A DNA stretch of 64,000 nucleotides from Isoetes taiwanensis (taxonomy: Eukaryota > Streptophyta > Lycopodiopsida > Isoetales > Isoetaceae), in contig JAJEKV010000200.1 of the NCBI GenBank assembly GCA_021234155.1, positions 88,001 through 152,000 of the forward strand, written 5' to 3'. Made by a program: the position numbers and the translations under genes. Below are positions 35,024 through 47,022 of this stretch, one piece after another. Numbering within the stretch: position 1 is the stretch's first letter; the number at the start of each line of letters is the position of its first letter. A model generated the notes under the pieces. It ran no database searches, was not told the DNA's origin, and saw only the letters and a list, made by a program, of their open reading frames with translations.

Positions 35024-38000
35024 TCAACCTTCATATGGCAGACTGTCAAGGATCATCTGGTGAGTAGCCTGTTCAAGGGAAAATCTGTTGGTGCCAGGAA
35101 TCTGATTCATCTCAAACTTGATAGCTGATACGTGATGACTGTACTGGAAAGTCAGGCCTTTGTCTTCAAGTAGCTCCCAACTACCATCTGGCTGGGCAGC
35201 ATAGTACAAACCAGCCAACACATGTTCATCCACATTGAAGGTCGACCCAAATATCCTTGACAATTACGTCAAGGATATGCCTCTACTTAACACATTTGAC
35301 CACATAGAAATCAGATTCTCCTGATTTCCCTCCTCTACAAAAAAGCAAAGTTATCACCTTCCTCTACGTTTCCACTAAGCCATTCTCCATCACCTTCAAA
35401 AATGCCTCATCGATTTAGCCTTCGATTACCTTCACCAAGTGGAGACTTATCCGGCTTTTAGTGTAACATATTTCCAATTCTTCAATCATGCTTGTTCACA
35501 CAAGATGAACAGTTTCCTTTCAAACAGCGGTTACCACGCGAAACAACTTAAACCTCTATGAGCCACCCTTGTGCTTGATTTGGCCAAGTATGTCCGGATG
35601 CTGTGTATTTGCTTGGTCCCTTCCACCCTGGCACAGTCCAGCCGGTCTGTCCTATCAACATCATCCTTTCCAATTACCCAGAAGTACCTGCAAGGAGACA
35701 ACAAGTATTGCAGCTCACAGGCAGCATAATACAGCACTACTCATCACATTACAAAGAGTTCACGAGCACAAAGACTTAAAAGCGGATGAAAGCACTATTC
35801 AAACATTACAAAAAAAGTTCTGGCGGCACTACTCAACAGAATACAGCAGATGAAAGCATAATACCTTTTGATGTCCCCGTTGTTGGTACCTTCATTCCAA
35901 CGAGTTGCGAATTCACAGGCATCAGCAGCACCCCTAAATCTCACCCCATCATACTTGAGCTGCTCTCTAGTGAATGCCCCTTTAAGGACTGCCCCTTGCC
36001 CATCGTGCTCTCCCTTACCATGGGCTGTCCCAAAGAAATTCCATACTATTTCCTTCCCTAGCTCATGGTGATATCTTGGTAGGAAATAGAATGGCCGGGC
36101 AGATTTGAATTGGCTAGAACAACCATCTGACCAAACTATATGCCTGGAGAAATCTACAATGAATTGTGCTTTCTAAGACAGTGCTGCACAAAAAGAGTGT
36201 CATGAAGCTTGTCATCACTCAAGTAAAAATGGGTTTCCTTCAATAGCTTTCTGATCCCAGAACTGATGTCCATCCTATACGTGATGTGGACGAGAATTGT
36301 TATCTGGTCATTGTGCCAATGCTGGCTTTGAACCTCCCTTTGTATTTTTATGTTGTAATTCTCTGCAAAATCAATTACAGAAACAATGGTGCCATCTTGG
36401 ATATTGTTCAGGCAACTCCTGAATTGCATGGCCTGCCATCTAGCCCTGTAATTGTATGGCACGAATATCTTCAATGTGGAACACAGATATGAAATGAAAT
36501 CCTTCACTGCCGTTCTCTTGTAAGACAATCTAAGGACTAGCTTTGGTCCTTTCTTTTTTTTCCCCTTGCCATTTGAGGTCTCGTTTGTTTTTGCAGCTTC
36601 AGACTGTGTCCCACCAGCTTCCTTGGATTTCTTACTTTTGTTTCCCTTCTTCTCAACTTGTGCTGCAGCTTCAGGCTGTGTCCCACCAGCTACCTTGGAT
36701 TTCTTGCTTTTGTTCCCCTTCTTCTCAGCTTGTGATGTAGCTTCAGGCTGTGTCCCACCAGCTACCTTGGATTTCTTACTTTTGTTTCCCTTCTTGGTGG
36801 CATTGGCTCTTTTCTTTCTGCTGCCACTTGGCACCTCCTTGGTAACGCAGTCTGCAACTCCACCAGCCTCTTCTGTCTCCACTGGAATCTGTAACAAGGT
36901 CTGTAGCATAAAACAGAAGATTAGCGCAAGTTGAAAGCACAAAAGCAGTATTCAGCGGATGACAGCACATCTCAGCATGTTTCAGCATGCAATAAAGAGA
37001 GTATTACCTTTTCAAACGTCTTCCATTCAAGCAAGAACTCATGATTCTCTCTTTCTCTTGGACATATAGGAAGAGTTTTTATGCCACACTTCTGACATGT
37101 CTGCATCAAGCAGTCATGTTTATGCCATTCTTCACCCTCGCTCTTGTTGCAAACCCACGACCCTCCGAGCTTCATTTGGGTTGAGTCATACGTTGTTGGG
37201 TGGCGGACACTTCTCACCAGGTCCACGGACCTGCGGGTGCACTTGCACTCTTCACCATGAAATCCGGTTTTATTGACCTTAATGCATTCTGGGGCCCCCC
37301 CGCATACTCCAACTTCATATGGTATATGCAACAACGGGTTTCCCTTTACGATACTTTCTTTACATAAATAGGCTTCAACTTCTCGAAGCCTTTAAGCAAA
37401 CAGGGTGTTCGGGATGTGCCTTTTGTATTGTTGAAATAGTCTGCGGTGAATGGTGGCCGTTGGTTAGAAATATTTATGCAATAATAGCAAAGAAAAATTT
37501 GTATGGAAACTTATACGTGTGACCTCCATAAGGTGCAAGGGATAAGAAATTGAAGCCCCGACTCTCCAACAGTGTTCACAACATCTTTCTTGCAAGGAGA
37601 GACTCTGCTATTTTGTTTCCAGAATTCTGTTATGCTTTGCTTGCAAGCAGGGGTGAGAGAATCGCACCTCAACCTCCTTTGGAAGCTAGACCACGGACCA
37701 TTTCCAAGGACGGCTTCTGATTTTCTTAATGCAGCAGTTGCAATTGTTGACCTCATGCAACCTATCATAAGAAATATTGCACATTAATCAATGAACATAT
37801 CCCAGCCAGCACCACTCAGCAGATACAAGCACTTAAAAGCATGAAGAAGCACAGGCATGAAAGCAAGAATTAGATGTACCTAACAGCCCTGCCATAGTGG
37901 AATTGCATCTCGATTTTGTGGAAGAAGCCATCACTAGTGTCGAGGTTCTGGCCCTCAAAACATCATGGTTCCTTTGCCTCTTTGTGGCTGCCATTGTCTG

Positions 38001-38330
38001 TTTCAAGTTCTTGAGCAGCACCCCCGCTGCCTTGCACTCCTTTGGATTTGGCAAAATACCAGGTTCTGAGATTTCCATTTCGTGGCCTTGAGTTCGGGTG
38101 AATACTTTTTGGTGAGCTTGTTGAAGTAATCAACTACAAGCTTGGCTATTTCTTGCCTGCGTCTCGTGCTCAGATCCTCCCGTTCAACCGCTGCTTTCCT
38201 CATCTTATTCCGTAATCTGTATTCTCTCTTTCTCTCTGCATCCAATTTCTTGTAAATTTCCAAGGAAACTGGATATTTCCTGTGTTGCATTGACATCCAA
38301 CAAATCTGGAACACTGTATTGGAATTCATC
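35024..38330 (-). pseudogene. DDE transposase, copy 2 (element 2, multi-exon, broken)
   Basis: Reading downward from about 38330, exon blocks encode a helical N-terminus (LDAERKREYRLRNKMRK), a segment ending MEVTR before an intron at about 37520, and a Cys-rich block (HGEECKC; EEWHKHDCLMQTCQKCG). A Lys/Gly-rich repeat insert follows. The catalytic core has Asp in VIDFAENYNI (about 36370), Asp in WSDGCSSQFK (about 36133) and Glu 39 residues later in AHGKGEHDGQ. The next exon begins YFWVIGKDDVDRTDR (about 35690) and the C-terminus lies at 35263-35024. Frameshifts lie near 37350-37550 and 36165, and stops near 35535. The enzyme would bind the terminal repeats and catalyse cut-and-paste transposition. 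Confidence 0.8.
36590..36802 (-). repeat. 72-bp repeat, three copies, inside transposase copy 2
   Basis: Three in-frame units encode KKGNKSKKSKVAGGTQPEA-type modules of 24 residues. They lie between the Cys-rich block and the catalytic core. Copy 3 has an unrelated Lys/Glu-rich insert further downstream, so this linker is variable. The basic modules could act as a nuclear localisation or DNA-binding tail. Confidence 0.85.
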
Positions 38331-38695
38331 AGGCCGAAAGTCCAATGCTAAACGTGTGATTGCCTCCAGGCCGGTATCAGGGAGCGCCATGAAATTCCTG
38401 AGAGAGGGAGAATAAGTGAATTGGAGGGAGAATTTTCGCGGGCCATGAGGTCGTGGTAGTTCTGGGCTCGATCGAATTTGCAACGTACTACCACTCGCGC
38501 GAAAATCCAGCCAAAATCCAACAATCATTTTCCTAACGGTTCGTTGGTGAGGTGGACGTGCGAGTACATGAAGGGCGTCAAAAATATGATGGGCAGTTAC
38601 GCCCACCAGCACCCAAATTAAGCAAAAGCAGGGGTGCTTTAAGCGGGCTAAAACCCTGCTGTAAGCATGCTACAAGCATGCGTTCGGGCGCATGC

Positions 38696-38724
38696 TTTTG
38701 ATACCCACCAGCATACTTTCACCT
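38696..38724 (-). repeat. Right terminal inverted repeat of element 2
   Basis: The sequence ends ATACTTTCACCT at 38724, followed by the AGTA target copy. Just inside are GCATGC-containing palindromes (38665-38695; AAGCATGC, then CGCATGCTT), which could be subterminal binding sites. Confidence 0.9.
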
Positions 38725-38987
38725 AGTATATTTATCCGTATAATCTCTACATATATGATATATATACTCTGCATGCATAGTATTTTAATTATTATTCCTT
38801 TGCATCCTTTAATAAAATAATTCCACAATGTACCTCAAAATCCTAGGTCCGTTACAAATACGCTTGCTGCTCTCTTTTTGTTTGGGTCCCATAGGCCAAT
38901 CGGTCTCCGTGGACGCTAAAAAATCTATTCTATTCTATTCTTATGTAAATATACAGAATAAATCTCAAGAATTGATTGAGTGGCCAA

Positions 38988-40740
38988 TTTTTTATTTTTT
39001 TTTTTGAAGGCAAGATATTTTTATTTTTATTAATAGTATGTAATAAATACATTTATTCATGGCTCTATAGTAGCCAGATAGCCTAAACATATCAGAACAT
39101 AAGAAACCCAGGTATGAAAGTAGGAGACAAACACCATTCTAGGAGATCCGTGCAAGCAAAAATCCCATGACGCATGAAGATGATGCCACCTACTAAACGC
39201 CTCCGAAAATACTGATAGATAAAAGTAGAAGCAAGGGAGTGTCTTCCCATGCGTTAACTCGGCCCCAAGCTGCACATCTGCAAAAAGGTACTACAAGGAG
39301 ACTACTTGCTCACTTCCAATTGTACTAAGAGACAAGTTGTCTCACCATCTTCTCAAGATGCTAATGCCTTCCAGAGGCCTCCCCTAGGGGTGGTCTACTC
39401 CTTCAGCGTCTACTTTTAGTCACCAGCTTGAGCTTCATCATCATTGTACTCAACTAGCTTAATGTGAACATTTGGTCCTCCCGATCCAAAAGCCACCTGA
39501 ATTTTTACCTTACTTTGGCCTCCTTTCACAATACTGTCCCCAACAATCACACCATTCTTCCAGCTGGGATGGAAGAGGGCCAACATGGAAAGAACCAAAC
39601 CCCTTCCAAGATACACATCTGAGGCATACACCGAATCATGGCACGATACAACAACGAACAAAAACAAGGTCGCGTCCCCACACCCTCAAACGCCTATCAA
39701 GACTCACTAGAACACTCAAGCTAAAACAACCCATTTCTTGTGAGTCCTCTCAGTACACCTTGAGCGTTCACCGGAAAATTTCATACAAAGGGACTGCACA
39801 AGAATCAAGATGCTACATATAGCACAAATCGCTCAACATCGGTCACCGCAAAAAAGGGTAGTGCTAAAGATGCCGACCGAATAAGTCTCGAGCACCATTC
39901 TCACAATAACCAACCTGCTGTTAATAAGAAGTGTTGCATACCCCAAGCTATGACCAGTGCATCAGCAGACATCTGATAGAGGAACCACATAGTTCGAGTC
40001 CTTTGCCTGCTCCAACTAACCTAATGCCTTAAATATCAGCTTAAAAGGAAGGATACTTCTACCATGTTAAAAACTGAAGAAGACTCAACCTTATTATCAG
40101 CATACTCACCTCCCCACTATAGGAACCAAAACCAGAAGTACCTCAGAGCTCCAGCTGCAGTGAGTGCAGCAGATTTCCTTTACTGCAGTGAGTGCAGCAG
40201 TCACCATTAGCCACAAAGCCACAATGCGTGCAGCCCAACACCTGGTCAACAAAGCCACAATGCGTGCAGCCCAACACCTGGTCAAGTAACCGACAAAAGG
40301 AAGAGCATGCCATAAAACTCTTAAGCCTCTTCAACAGCACCAACAAAGCAACAAACACAACTTCATTGATGCGAAATGGCTTCACCTATTGTGATTTAAT
40401 CACAGAAAGAAAGGGCGAGAAAGCCTTCTACCTCGACATCCTATGCTAAGGATCTCTTTAAAAGTTTAGGCGAACACCAAAGAAGACCTTGCTACGGGAC
40501 CGAACTCTTCAAGCTTCATCTACCTTCTCCAGATCTGCAAAGAAAACACAGAGGCAGAAACCAGTAGCCAGGGATTCACCACTGGCTACTCTTCCAACAA
40601 CAAGGGTATGGAAACGCTGCTCCACGAGATCGGGCGGCCGCCTGCCGCCGCCCTAGCCGCTGATAAACCCTAACATACACATTCACCGGAGCAGCAACAC
40701 ATTTTTGTTTGGGCCAATTCACTGGAGTTATAAGCAATAG
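38988..40740 (-). other. Possible unclassified retroelement or transcript copy
   Basis: A T-rich run at 38988-39006, followed by a 3'-UTR-like TTTATTTTTATTAATAG, suggests the poly(A) end of a minus-strand retrocopy. Its GC-rich possible 5' end lies near 40620-40660 (GGCGGCCGCCTGCCGCCGCC on the plus strand). Short minus-strand frames (for example 39416-39667, ending KLVEYNDDEAQAGD) are unrecognised. No target duplication was found. A 36-bp tandem duplication (CAAAGCCACAATGCGTGCAG...) lies at 40213-40284, with a CTGCAGTGAGTGCAGCAG pair just before it. Confidence 0.3.
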
Positions 40741-41081
40741 TATAAGGATGTACATCATGGCCTCTACGTGTAATCAAGGATTGAACAAGCGATACTTTAT
40801 CAGTTGGTTATGGCCCACAGAAAGAGACCGATATTCCATCATCTATGATTTTCTAAGGTTACTGTTGATCTAACTGTGATGTCAAATGTATTGTTGTTCA
40901 ACGGCTTCTTTCTGATTGTTTTCTAGCTCTTTTATTCATCACTTCACATTGTCGATGAGTGTATTAATTCAATATTTAAGTGCAAAGCAAATCAGATTAG
41001 TCCAATGGGCTATGGTGCAAATATTCTTCTTAAACATGCAAACAAAACTATGCATTGTCCCTCATATACCTTTCTTGCAAT
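40741..41081. other. Intergenic sequence
   Basis: I see nothing recognisable here. Confidence 0.4.
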
Positions 41082-41393
41082 ACCCTTTGGTTTGGGTGCA
41101 TATTCACACGGGGAGTGGCATAGGATAGCGAGAGCCCCTAAAATCGCATAATATATATATATATAAAATCAACACCATTCAGTACATTGCCTCAAATCTT
41201 ATAGTATTTTGCAAATCCCATTATATAGTATAATAAAACTCATACAAGCATACCCCACAACCGAGGATTGGTATCTACGGTCTAGATTGAGGAATAACTT
41301 GCAAATATGCCCATCCAATAGCTCTCGGTGCTCGGAGTCACCCCCGTGTGAATATGCATCCAAACCAAGTGGGGCTTTAGGGGAATTTTAATT
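41082..41393. repeat. MITE-like repeat, copy A, with long inverted ends
   Basis: The left arm TTTGGGTGCATATTCACACG and the right arm CGTGTGAATATGCATCCAAA are inverted copies. The whole segment is homologous to 48771-49080. The terminal CCCCTAAAACCCC is decayed on the left but visible on the right (GGGGCTTTAGGGG). There is no coding capacity. Confidence 0.8.
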
Positions 41394-43276
41394 TAAAAGT
41401 GTTGAATGTAATGGTTTGTGTTAACTTAAAAATAACAAATAAATAATTCGATAACTTATTCCTGGATATCAAGTGTAAAACCTCTTCACCATTGATATAT
41501 TGGTATTTCAGACATCTCCTTTATGAAATACCTATGCAATCTTAGTTTACATAACACTAGAAAAACTAAGGAGATTTTGATTTACATTTGGGATATCTAT
41601 GTACTATGTTTTAACACATTTTCTGGTCCTAATCCTTAAAGAGGAAGGACTTGCAGAGAGATATTAGTGCATTTTTTGCTGATCCACAAGTACTCAAACT
41701 AAGATTTATTGATATTCTGTGTCAACCCCTCCCTTGGCAAGTATGTCCCATTGCTAATTTGTTTTGCTCTAGATCACCTAATTCTAGTCTTGAAGTCATT
41801 TCCTTTGAACTAGCTTGCTAGCACATACGCTTGATAGCAGACCACCCTTCTGCATGATCCGTTGAACCAAATATTCTATGTGATTTATAGGGTTTTGTAT
41901 GAAAATGTATCTGCAACTATTTGCTATTATTGGTGGTTTATTTAGCTTAATAATGATACTAAAACTTTCTACATTCATCTACTCTTCCATCTTTCTCTTT
42001 CTTCAACCTATCCCCCCCCCCACTCCAATAATCCCGTGTCCCAAGCTTGCCCTACTGCTTCCTTTTTTTTTTTTTTTTTGGGGGCAAATAGGGTTAAACA
42101 AAACCCAATGTTGATAGCTTCATTAGCTAAATTCATTATCCATTGTTTTGAAAGGCTTTCTTGGCTACCAAGACCAAGACAATTCCCACAAGAACTAATA
42201 GGAATGAAAGGCCACTGCTTGTGATTTTATAGGAAAGTGCCCTCAAATTTTGAAGTAGTTATGTTAGCAAAATTTCTACCACTAGTCTACTACATTGTAT
42301 TTTGGGTTTTTGTGTATAGAGTCCTTATACCATCTATGCAACTATAAAAGCACATGGTCCTTAATGTCTTCAATTATAAAGCATTGCTATAGTGACCTAT
42401 AAGCAAGTTTCTTGGACCAGAATATGTCTAAGAGACACATATAATTTGGTCACTAATTTTTCACAAGTACCTTTATCTAGGCAAGTGTTTTTCTACTTCA
42501 GCTATCATAAAGTAGGACCTTGCTTTGAAGTATCACTGCTTCCACTCTGTCACACTACTTAGTGGTCTGTTAACTGTGAGTTTTTGGGTTCCAACAACAG
42601 AAACGTTGGAGCAAAAGTGTTAAAGGGCAGCTCACTTTATATCAATGCAAACTGGAGCAGTTATATTTTGGACTTTTAAAGGCGAACACAAGTTGTATCC
42701 TTTGTAGGTATTATCAAGGATGAATCAGAGCTCACCATAAGAAATCTTATGGTCAATTGGTACGGGTACGTGTTGTTCTCTTCTAAGGAGACGTCTGTAA
42801 CAATATAAGAAATCAAACTTGAGGCTATCCGGAGGGAGGAGAAGAAGAGGCCAACTAGTCTATTGGAGAGAGGTAAGTAATTTCCATGTACCAAAAGATG
42901 CTTCGGGCGAGGGCCAATGGACCCATAGACACGCGTCATTGGCGTCATTATTTCCATAACCTGAAACTTGGGCTTGTTTACTTTCATGCAAATTTCTAAT
43001 GATTAAATATGGTAAGATACTTGACATAAATTTCAGTGACATGTGTAAGCATGCACATCCCAAGCAATAGGAAGACAATTGCTTGTGGTTCAAGTAGCTT
43101 CATGGTCATGTGCCAATAGGCATAGATCTATAGAAAGTGGACATGTATCCATTGTGTGAGAAGTGTACTGTGGGGAAGTGATGGACATTATGTAAGTGTG
43201 ACCAAGACATGTTAACCCCCTATTTAGAAGGAGACACCAACTTCTTACACCAAGACCTGAACTTAGTGACATCCAC
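41394..43276. other. Intergenic sequence upstream of MYB gene 2
   Basis: No gene is recognised. A C-run (42011-42019) and a T-run (42061-42079) are present. The promoter of MYB gene 2 presumably lies in the last few hundred bases. Confidence 0.4.
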
Positions 43277-44129
43277 ATGAAGACCTGCTCTTGCTGCAGC
43301 AGAAGCTCAAGCTCTGAAAAGATGAAGAAAGGTCTGTGGTCTCCTGAAGAGGATGAGAAGCTCAAGGCGTTTGTAAACAAACACGGAGCTAAAAGGTGGA
43401 ACTTCATCCCCGTTCGAGCCGGTAATAATACCTTTATGATTACAATAGAATAGAATAGAATAGAATAGAATAGAATAATTAGAACTTTTAAGAATTACTG
43501 TGGTTGTCTGTCCCTGTGCTTCAGGACTAGATCGCTGTGGCAAAAGCTGCAGACTGCGATGGTTCAATTACCTTAGACCTGGCATTAAACGAGGAAAATT
43601 CACAGCAGAGGAAAAGAAGCTTGTTTTGGAGCTGCAGTCCGTTTACGGTAACAGGTAAACTGGCTTTGCATCTCAGACTGAATTAAGTTAAGTGTAAACC
43701 ATATCTTACGAAGTATTAACTATCAGATTGTTTATGTGTGTTCTCAGGTGGTCGTTGATTGCCAAGAAGATACACGGTCGAACAGACAATGAAGTAAAAA
43801 ATTTCTGGAACAGTGCGAAGAGATCTGCCAATAAGAAAAATAGGCTACAGGAACCATTACGTTTGGAGCAAGTTTCCAGTTACAGGCTAGCAGTGCCCTT
43901 CAAGTTTGAACTTGATTTGCCAAAACTGGAAGATGCAGCCGAATTTAGTGGCCCTGACGAAGTGCAACAGCAAAACGTAGAACCTATAAGAGAATCCGTT
44001 TCTACTTCCAGCACTTCGGATTCCTTTCACAAACACATAAGAACGTCTGATTTCATTATTCAATCATTTTATGACGCTGCTATGCCACACCAGACATATT
44101 ATTCTGCAACCAATTCTAACTATATTTAA
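43277..44129 (+). CDS. R2R3-MYB transcription factor gene 2 (three exons)
   Basis: Exon 1 (43277-43421) starts [20 protein letters not shown] and continues the R2 repeat ([17 protein letters not shown]). Exon 2 (43525-43654, 130 bp) encodes [20 protein letters not shown] and [20 protein letters not shown]. Exon 3 (43748-44129) gives [20 protein letters not shown] and a Ser-rich tail. Splice sites are canonical and the reading frame is intact, with the expected Asn-Arg-Trp at the exon 2-3 junction. It is a clear paralogue of MYB gene 1, 20 kb away in the same orientation, with both introns at the same positions. The C-termini share [10 protein letters not shown](F/I)E-type sequence. It is a nuclear transcriptional regulator; its target pathway is unknown. 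Confidence 0.9.
43444..43477 (+). repeat. TAGAA microsatellite in intron 1 of MYB gene 2
   Basis: About six tandem AGAAT/TAGAA units lie within the first intron. Confidence 0.9.
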
Positions 44130-44930
44130 GTTTAGTGCAACCATTTTATGCCTGCAACACATGGCTTAGGCGATAGCTGAGCTTACATGTGTTGTTTAAT
44201 TTCATGTTTCAAAATGGCTCTCAAATACAAATACAGTGAAAAATTTAGCATACGTATAATATGTGTTTGCGCACACTCTCGTCCTAAAAAGAAAATTTTC
44301 TTGTAGATATCGCAAGAAAACATTTGTTTGAGAGAGGAGGACCTGGACCTGCATCAAAAAATTCAAATATCAAGAAGATAATAGTAAAACATTGGTCAGT
44401 TTTGAGAGTGTTACGAGCCATAGACTACAGCTTTGGATGTATCAGATATTTGTTCCTAGAAGAGACATGAGTTTACCTATCTTTAATTTATAAAAAAGCT
44501 ACATAGGATAAGCATATTGAGCCCAACTATCTTCTTGGCTTTTGATAATAATCAGTAGTGATAACCCTATTAGGAGCCATTTTAAAGCTAATGTAATGAA
44601 TAGGACATTGAAAGTAATTGGCAAGATACTAACAAATGGGAACCTAATGACACCTATATGTGCAAGCAAATTTTATATGCAAACAAGTGTTGAAATAGAT
44701 AACATCTTCGATGACGCAAATGCAATATACAGGCCACGACTCCATTGATCTCCATTACAGCTCATAATTGTTGGCTCAAAAGAAGAATAGGAGATGTATG
44801 AGATGGAGATGAGAAGATTTCGAACCAAATATTAAAATATCATAGATAACAAATTCCAAGTCTACTATCAATTTGATCGTTATTTTGATATGAGAATGAA
44901 AGAACGGGGAAACTTTATAAATGACGACAA
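44130..44930. other. Downstream region of MYB gene 2
   Basis: No gene is seen. A short plus-strand open frame at 44542-44748 has no recognisable motif. Confidence 0.4.
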
Positions 44931-45860
44931 ACTTTATTGAAAATCCATGCCAAAACGACAGACGTAAACGCATTGGCCAGATTAAAATCTCAAAGGACAA
45001 TCATGATCCACTGAGTAGGATCACCAGCCTATGCATAAGACAATTTTTGCTTGGCAGGAGCAAGTGAAAAGCAATGGTAGGCTTTAGCAATTCTATCTTG
45101 TGCGTCCTGAAGGACAGTAGCAACAGGAATATCCAAGCCTTTAAAAACACATAATCTTCTACGCTCCCAGATAGACCACAACAATCATCCTAACCCTAAG
45201 TGAAAGGCCTGGCTTCACAACTTATTCCAAGTATCCGGATAAATAGTTAGGAGCACTTGCTGACTTCCCAAGGTCACATGTAAAAGAAAAAGCAACCAAG
45301 ACAAAGCATTCTGAAGGTAATCACACAAAAAGAAACAATGCTTAATAGTTTCAAACTTTTGCTTGCACAGTGGGCATAACGTTGCCCCACGAGGACCGAT
45401 TCTGTGGACAAACACATTAACATGAGGGCAGTTATGAAGAACCTGCCAAAGCACAGCCACCTCAGGATGAACTAGTTTATCCCAAGCCCAAGTCCGCATA
45501 TGTTTCAACTAGGAGGTAGAGGCTAAAGGGACCACTTAGTGGATGTCCAAAGGATATCACCAGCAGAGTACCAGCAACCTTTTGCCAAATTGGTCTGTCC
45601 CATCGAGACAACAAGAATTTAGTTTGAAAGACGTTCCAAGTTACTAACTTGCTAGAATCATACCATGCCACAACTATCAAGATTCCTGGTAACCTCTGAT
45701 GCCGATGAGTTAATGGATGAATTGAGGCATAAAGTGGATGAAGGAACGAATGAGAGAGGCAATAAATGATTCTCAACACTTGGGGGGCCTAGAAAGAACT
45801 CTATGCCAAAAGTCCTCACCTCTTGTATTCGTCAATAAAAGTCTGTTGAAGTTTTATGCA
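44930..45860 (-). mobile_element. Old LINE relic (3' end, zinc-binding domain)
   Basis: Minus-strand frames at 45215-45508 and 45477-45779 encode WDKLVHPEVAVLWQVLHNC, CPLCKQKFETIKHCFFLC and a preceding ARWDRPIWQKVAGTLL-like segment. These are colinear with the zf-RVT region of the LINE at 28155-29769 (same CPLC...HCFFLC pattern). Several frameshifts and the absence of a visible target duplication mark it as older. The edges are approximate. Confidence 0.75.
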
Positions 45861-46745
45861 GAGAGATACTTTAAAATATGGACTTGCAAATAACCCCCCC
45901 TCCAATAACTTGAAAAGCAAAATAATAATAACTAGCAGAAACACAGTCTTGCGGTAAAGGGGTAGGACTTTTAAGAGTTGGCATTATGGAAATAATAGGT
46001 CTGGCTTATAACTTTGATGAAGTTGTCCATCATGCAAGTGTCCTCATAGATATATAGTCTCCAGCTTGAAAAACATGGTACTTGGAAGGAATAAGCTATT
46101 CTTCTAAACCGAACTTTAACAAATACTAATAACAGATGCCCGGCATTGCCAGGCATAAGTACGTTTTTAAGTAAGTAGTATATGCACACTATTTTGCTAT
46201 ATTTTGTTTATTGTTCATATAGTGGTTTGTTTTGTTCAAACATCATTGCAATATATGGTTTTTGAACCTAATGAAGATGATATGAACCTACACTAATATT
46301 TGTGACACGACATTTGCACATAGTTTTTATATAGATCAAGTTTGATTATTACGTTAAATATATAACATGTAAGGTATCAAAAGACAAATATGTAGCATTA
46401 TAACAGGGGTTTTTTTTGTGATTTTATACGCTTTTTGGCATGGTTTTCATATGATTTCATGGGCGTATTGCATGAGGCATACTAATCAGTATATCTAGAG
46501 TGCACTCCGCATTTTATTGTCTAAATTCCATATCACCAATGATTTACCCCCATACCCTCCACAAACAAATAAATAAATAAATAAAAAAAACCAATGGCAT
46601 GCAGGGCTCGAGAACCCGGACTTTAGGTTTAGGGTTGTGTTTTCGACTTCTTTTACTTCTCTGAATCTTCAAAGAGGAAGGAACAAGTCTGTCCTTTGAT
46701 TTCGAAGCAGCAGAAGCTCGGAGGCGAATCCAGACTTTTACTACT
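45861..46745. other. Intergenic sequence with a Helitron-like hairpin
   Basis: A hairpin GCCCGGCATTGCCAGGC (46138-46154) sits close to ACTAATA on its left, resembling the other two Helitron-like ends but with TTAG instead of CTAG on the minus strand. It may be a decayed terminus. There is otherwise no gene. Confidence 0.4.
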
Positions 46746-47022
46746 CCTTTGATTCTTCAGTATTTTGCCAGAAAGGTTAGCTTTAAGGGCTTTTTTTTTC
46801 CACAGTGTTTCTCCCTTGTGCATGGCATCAGGGCAACAATATGCAGCATTCACGGTGCAAAACCGGCAACAGATGGCTGCAAAAGCTGGTGGATATATGG
46901 AGACAATTCGGTGCCAGTTTATAAACTGGAAACCGGCGTGGCCATAGCCGTCCCTCTCTGCTCACACCCTAACTTCGTTGTTTGTCCAACCTCTATTCGC
47001 CCATTGCCTTGCCTTTCAGCGA

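Larger units (their letters stand above)
31043..38724. mobile_element. Complete 7.7-kb DNA transposon (element 2) with TIRs and 4-bp TSD
   Basis: The left end GGGTGAAAGTATGCTGGTGG (31043 onward) is matched by the reverse complement of the right end (AGGTGAAAGTATGCTGGTGG, reading in from 38724). It is identical over 27 of the first 29 bases. AGTA flanks both sides (31039-31042 and 38725-38728). The element holds two convergent genes: a RING-like/FCP1-like gene on the plus strand (31514-34744) and a DDE transposase on the minus strand (38330-35024). Their 3' ends are about 280 bp apart. Both have frameshifts or stops. A 4-bp duplication and DDE transposase fit Sola-type elements, which is inference. 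Confidence 0.9.

Noticed and set aside
36543-36934. Plus-strand open frames over the 72-bp repeat
   Set aside because: They are the antisense shadow of the Lys-rich repeat in transposase copy 2.
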